64,000 nucleotides of DNA from Sphingomonas sp. DG1-23 (GTDB taxonomy: Bacteria > Pseudomonadota > Alphaproteobacteria > Sphingomonadales > Sphingomonadaceae): assembly GCF_030730875.1 (NCBI RefSeq), contig NZ_JAVAMA010000003.1, positions 62,001 through 126,000 on the forward strand, given 5' to 3'. The notes beneath the pieces are model-generated. The model was not told where the DNA came from, made no database searches, and was given only the letters and a program-made list of their open reading frames with translations. Shown one piece after another: positions 61,922 to 64,000 of the stretch. The position numbers were made by a program, and so were the translations under genes. Each line of letters starts with the position of its first letter. Position 1 is the stretch's first letter.

Positions 61922-62685
61922 GCCAGCATCTCCAGCCCGTCAAAGCCCGGTTCGACCCCTTGGGGCAGCTCGGCGGCGAGACCCATATAGTCCATCGACT
62001 GATCCATATGAACCAGCGCGGCGCGGCGCGGGCGCAATGCCCCTACCCAGCCCAGCACCTGGTCGAGATTGGGGTGTGTCGGATGCGGCGCGCGGCGCAA
62101 TGCATCGACCACCCATATGTCGAGATCCGTGTAGAGCGCGTGCATGTCGCTCGTCATCTCATGGAAGTCTGTAGCATAACCTATTGATTTTCCGTTACTA
62201 TCAAACCGGAGACCGGCAGATGTTATGCCGCCGTGCGGCTGATCCGCGACGGTGATGCGGATATCGCCGATCTCCAGCGTATCGGGGAGCGGCGCGATCG
62301 CGATGGTCGGACGGTAGAGCGCGCGGCCGAAAAACGCATAGTGAAACTTGTGCTGGAGCTGCTCGAGCGTGAACGGCCGCGCAAAGCCGCGCACCGGCTC
62401 GCCGTTGCGGATGTGCATCAGCTGACGAAGGTCGTCGATGCCATGGGTGTGATCGGCATGATCATGGGTCCAGATCACTGCGTCGACATCGGCGACATTG
62501 GCGGCGAGCAGCTGCGCGCGCATGTCGGGGCTGGTGTCGATGAGGATCGTGGTCGTCGCGGTGGTGACCAGCACCGAGGCGCGGGTTCGGCGATTGCGCG
62601 GCTCGTCGGGATCGCAGGCGCCCCAGTCGTTGCCGATCCGGGGAACGCCCGACGAAGTACCCGAACCGAGGATGCGGATTTTCAT
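61918..62685 (-). CDS. MBL-fold metallo-hydrolase, PhnP-like
   Basis: 255 residues. The metallo-beta-lactamase fold with THDHADHTHGIDDL (metal ligands in HDHADH, 74-79), ILIDTSPDMRAQLL, and SIGYATDFHEM. The sequence pattern GSGTSSGVPRIG at the N-terminus is that of PhnP-like phosphodiesterases, which cut cyclic phosphodiesters. It is in the metG-tatD-MBL order common in proteobacteria. The CacDPDEP cysteine element (C24) also fits PhnP-type proteins. Confidence 0.88.
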   Translation of the reverse strand: MKIRILGSGTSSGVPRIGNDWGACDPDEPRNRRTRASVLVTTATTTILIDTSPDMRAQLLAANVADVDAVIWTHDHADHTHGIDDLRQLMHIRNGEPVRGFARPFTLEQLQHKFHYAFFGRALYRPTIAIAPLPDTLEIGDIRITVADQPHGGITSAGLRFDSNGKSIGYATDFHEMTSDMHALYTDLDIWVVDALRRAPHPTHPNLDQVLGWVGALRPRRAALVHMDQSMDYMGLAAELPQGVEPGFDGLEMLA

Positions 62686-62693
62686 GGCGCTTC

Positions 62694-62773
62694 GTCACCC
62701 CGGCGGACGCCGGGGCATCGTGCGGTCGAGCGGGTGGCCTGCGGCCTGAGGTCCCGGCGTTCGCCGGGATGAC
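62694..62773. repeat. Palindromic intergenic repeat, CACCCCGG family
   Basis: CCCCGGC-GGAC-GCCGGGG at 62698-62715 and CCCGGCG-TT-CGCCGGG at about 62753-62768, within an outer CGTCACCCCGG...CGGGATGACG inverted repeat. Same family as 10459-10564. It fills the gap between tatD and the MBL gene. Confidence 0.7.
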
Positions 62774-62797
62774 GGAGGATCGCGCGCCGTTCCGCCC

Positions 62798-63577
62798 TCA
62801 CGCCAGCGTCTTGGCGAATAATTTGTGGAAGTTTTGCCGCGTCGCCTCGGCCAGCGTCTCGGGATCCTCTCCGCGCAGGTTCGCGAGGAAACGGCAGGTG
62901 TCGGCGACGAAGGCCGGTTCGCCGGTCTTGCCGCGATGGGGCACGGGGGCGAGGAAGGGCGCGTCGGTCTCGATCAGCAACCGGTCGAGCGGCAGCCGGG
63001 CCGCGGTTTCCTGAAGGTCCTTCGCGTTCTTGAAGGTCACGATCCCCGAGATCGACACATAGAGCCCGAGCTCGAGCGCGATGTCGGCGAAGGCGCCGCT
63101 CGCAGTGAAGCAATGGATCACGCCAGGAAAGGCGCCCTTCCCCATCTCGTCGCGGAGAATCTCGGCGGTGTCCGCCTCGGCATCGCGCGTGTGAACGATG
63201 ATCGGCAGCCCGGTCTCGCGCGCCGCCGCGAGATGCGCGCGGAAGCTGGCGCGCTGGCGGTCACGGTCCGAATGGTCGTAATAATAATCGAGCCCGCTCT
63301 CGCCGATGCCGACGACGCGCGGGTGCCGCGCGCGTTCGACCAGCTTGACGGTGTCGACATCCGGGTGCTGGTCGGCCTCGTGCGGGTGGATGCCGACGCT
63401 CGCCCAGACATCGGTCTCGCGCTCGGCGACGGCAATGACGTCATCCCACTCGTTTTCCCGGGTCGAGATGTTGAGCATCGCGACCACGCCGGCGTCGCGG
63501 GCGCGCGCCAACACTTCGGGCTGCTGCTCGCCAAGGCCCTTGTAGATCAGATGGCAGTGGCTGTCGGCCAGTCTCAC
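62798..63577 (-). CDS. tatD: TatD-family metal-dependent deoxyribonuclease
   Basis: 259 residues. The TIM-barrel amidohydrolase motifs are present: LADSHCHLIY (metal histidines), SVGIHPHEADQ, VGIGESGLDYYYDHSDRDRQ, LPIIVHTRDAEADT and LLIETDAPFLAP. TatD nucleases take part in DNA repair and degradation. The start overlaps the metG stop by four bases, so the two are coupled. Confidence 0.95.
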   Translation of the reverse strand: MRLADSHCHLIYKGLGEQQPEVLARARDAGVVAMLNISTRENEWDDVIAVAERETDVWASVGIHPHEADQHPDVDTVKLVERARHPRVVGIGESGLDYYYDHSDRDRQRASFRAHLAAARETGLPIIVHTRDAEADTAEILRDEMGKGAFPGVIHCFTASGAFADIALELGLYVSISGIVTFKNAKDLQETAARLPLDRLLIETDAPFLAPVPHRGKTGEPAFVADTCRFLANLRGEDPETLAEATRQNFHKLFAKTLA

Positions 63578-64000
63578 GCTTCGCTCGCCTGCAATTCCAG
63601 TCGCGGGAAGATGGGGGTCGGCGCGGCGATGCGGAAGTCCTCATCGTCCGCGGACGGCAGCTGAACGAGCAACTTGCCTGCCGAGGTCGGAATCACCGGC
63701 AGGATCGTCGTGGCGAGACGGCGGATCGCGCGAAGCAAGGTGCGAAGCACCGCGTTCATCCGCTCGGGGTCCGTCTTGCGCAGCGCCCAGGGCGCCTGGC
63801 TGTCGATATATTGGTTGCAGGCGAACACGCCGGTCATCCACGCCTCGATCCCCTGGCTGAGCGCGAGATCTTCGAACGCGGTGCGGAACGCGGCGCAGGC
63901 GACGTCAACCTCGGCGAGCAGGATCGCGTCGGCCTCCTCCGCCCTCCCCTCGGGCACATGCCCCTCGCAATTCTTGGCGACGAAGGCGAGCACGCGCTGC
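63574..64000 (-). CDS. metG: Methionyl-tRNA synthetase, 3' end
   Basis: Only the C-terminal 141 residues or so are inside the window; the gene continues past the right edge. They form the anticodon-binding helical domain of MetRS: QRVLAFVAKNCEG, IEAWMTGVFACNQYIDSQAP, WALRKTDPERMNAVLRTLLR and TTILPVIPTSAGKLLVQL. It ends without the tRNA-binding EMAP-like extension seen in some bacteria. Order metG-tatD-MBL supports the call. Confidence 0.9.
   Translation of the reverse strand, partial: QRVLAFVAKNCEGHVPEGRAEEADAILLAEVDVACAAFRTAFEDLALSQGIEAWMTGVFACNQYIDSQAPWALRKTDPERMNAVLRTLLRAIRRLATTILPVIPTSAGKLLVQLPSADDEDFRIAAPTPIFPRLELQASEA

Overview
The window is 64 kb of chromosome from a high-GC (about two-thirds G+C by eye) alphaproteobacterium, most likely Sphingomonas or a close sphingomonad. 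Support comes from gene order and gene form: the trpF-trpB-trpA-accD-folC string, a fused ispDF, the dusB-ntrB-ntrC-ntrY-ntrX-hfq-hflX string, a tandem-duplicated Hfq, and hda-ppk1-ppx next to purMN. Genes are dense and mostly housekeeping. I see no rRNA, tRNA, CRISPR array, insertion sequence or intact prophage.

Layout. 1-3.7 kb is an accessory patch: a partial hemerythrin-like gene, a small WYL-like gene behind a promoter that predicts a leaderless mRNA, two overlapping paralogous helix-turn-helix genes, and a decayed ccdAB toxin-antitoxin locus joined to a truncated DUF559 gene. 3.8-17.2 kb holds a UvrD/PcrA helicase, an outer-membrane protein, a PiT phosphate transporter behind a three-unit Pho-box-like array, an MHS-family transporter, rsmD, an RluB-type pseudouridine synthase, a response regulator, two tiny membrane proteins, a Rieske oxygenase, an AmpG-like permease, a TPR protein and a DUF2939 protein. 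17.2-25.9 kb has rnk behind a structured leader, then the leftward block lapA-pyrF-(LprI-like)-(GNAT)-trpF-trpB-trpA-accD-folC. 26-31.5 kb runs leftward: patatin-like lipase coupled to an EEP-family phosphatase/nuclease, MmcQ/YjbR, purM-purN.

31.7-41.7 kb is a polyphosphate region: DUF2066-hda-ppk1-ppx rightward, then rnd and an I78 inhibitor leftward, aspS, and a PPK2-family kinase. 41.8-55.2 kb has a beta-carbonic anhydrase, lipA, a RatA/COQ10-like gene convergent with and overlapping cinA, ispDF, and the long rightward string dusB-ntrBC-ntrYX-hfq-hflX for tRNA modification, nitrogen and envelope signalling, and RNA regulation. 55.2-61.2 kb has mazG followed by a probably frameshifted TonB-like gene, then a copper-resistance module (copA-copB, divergent cueR with a MerR-type operator) and an HxlR regulator divergent from an FMN-dependent oxidoreductase. 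61.2-64 kb ends with a retropepsin-like membrane protease, a PhnP-like hydrolase, tatD and the 3' end of metG.

Overlaps of the ATGA, GTGA, TGATG or TAATG type are frequent, so translational coupling is widespread. Many intergenic gaps carry GC-rich palindromic repeats of several recognisable families. A 28-base AT-rich site at 61196-61223 has the layout of a XerC/XerD dif site.
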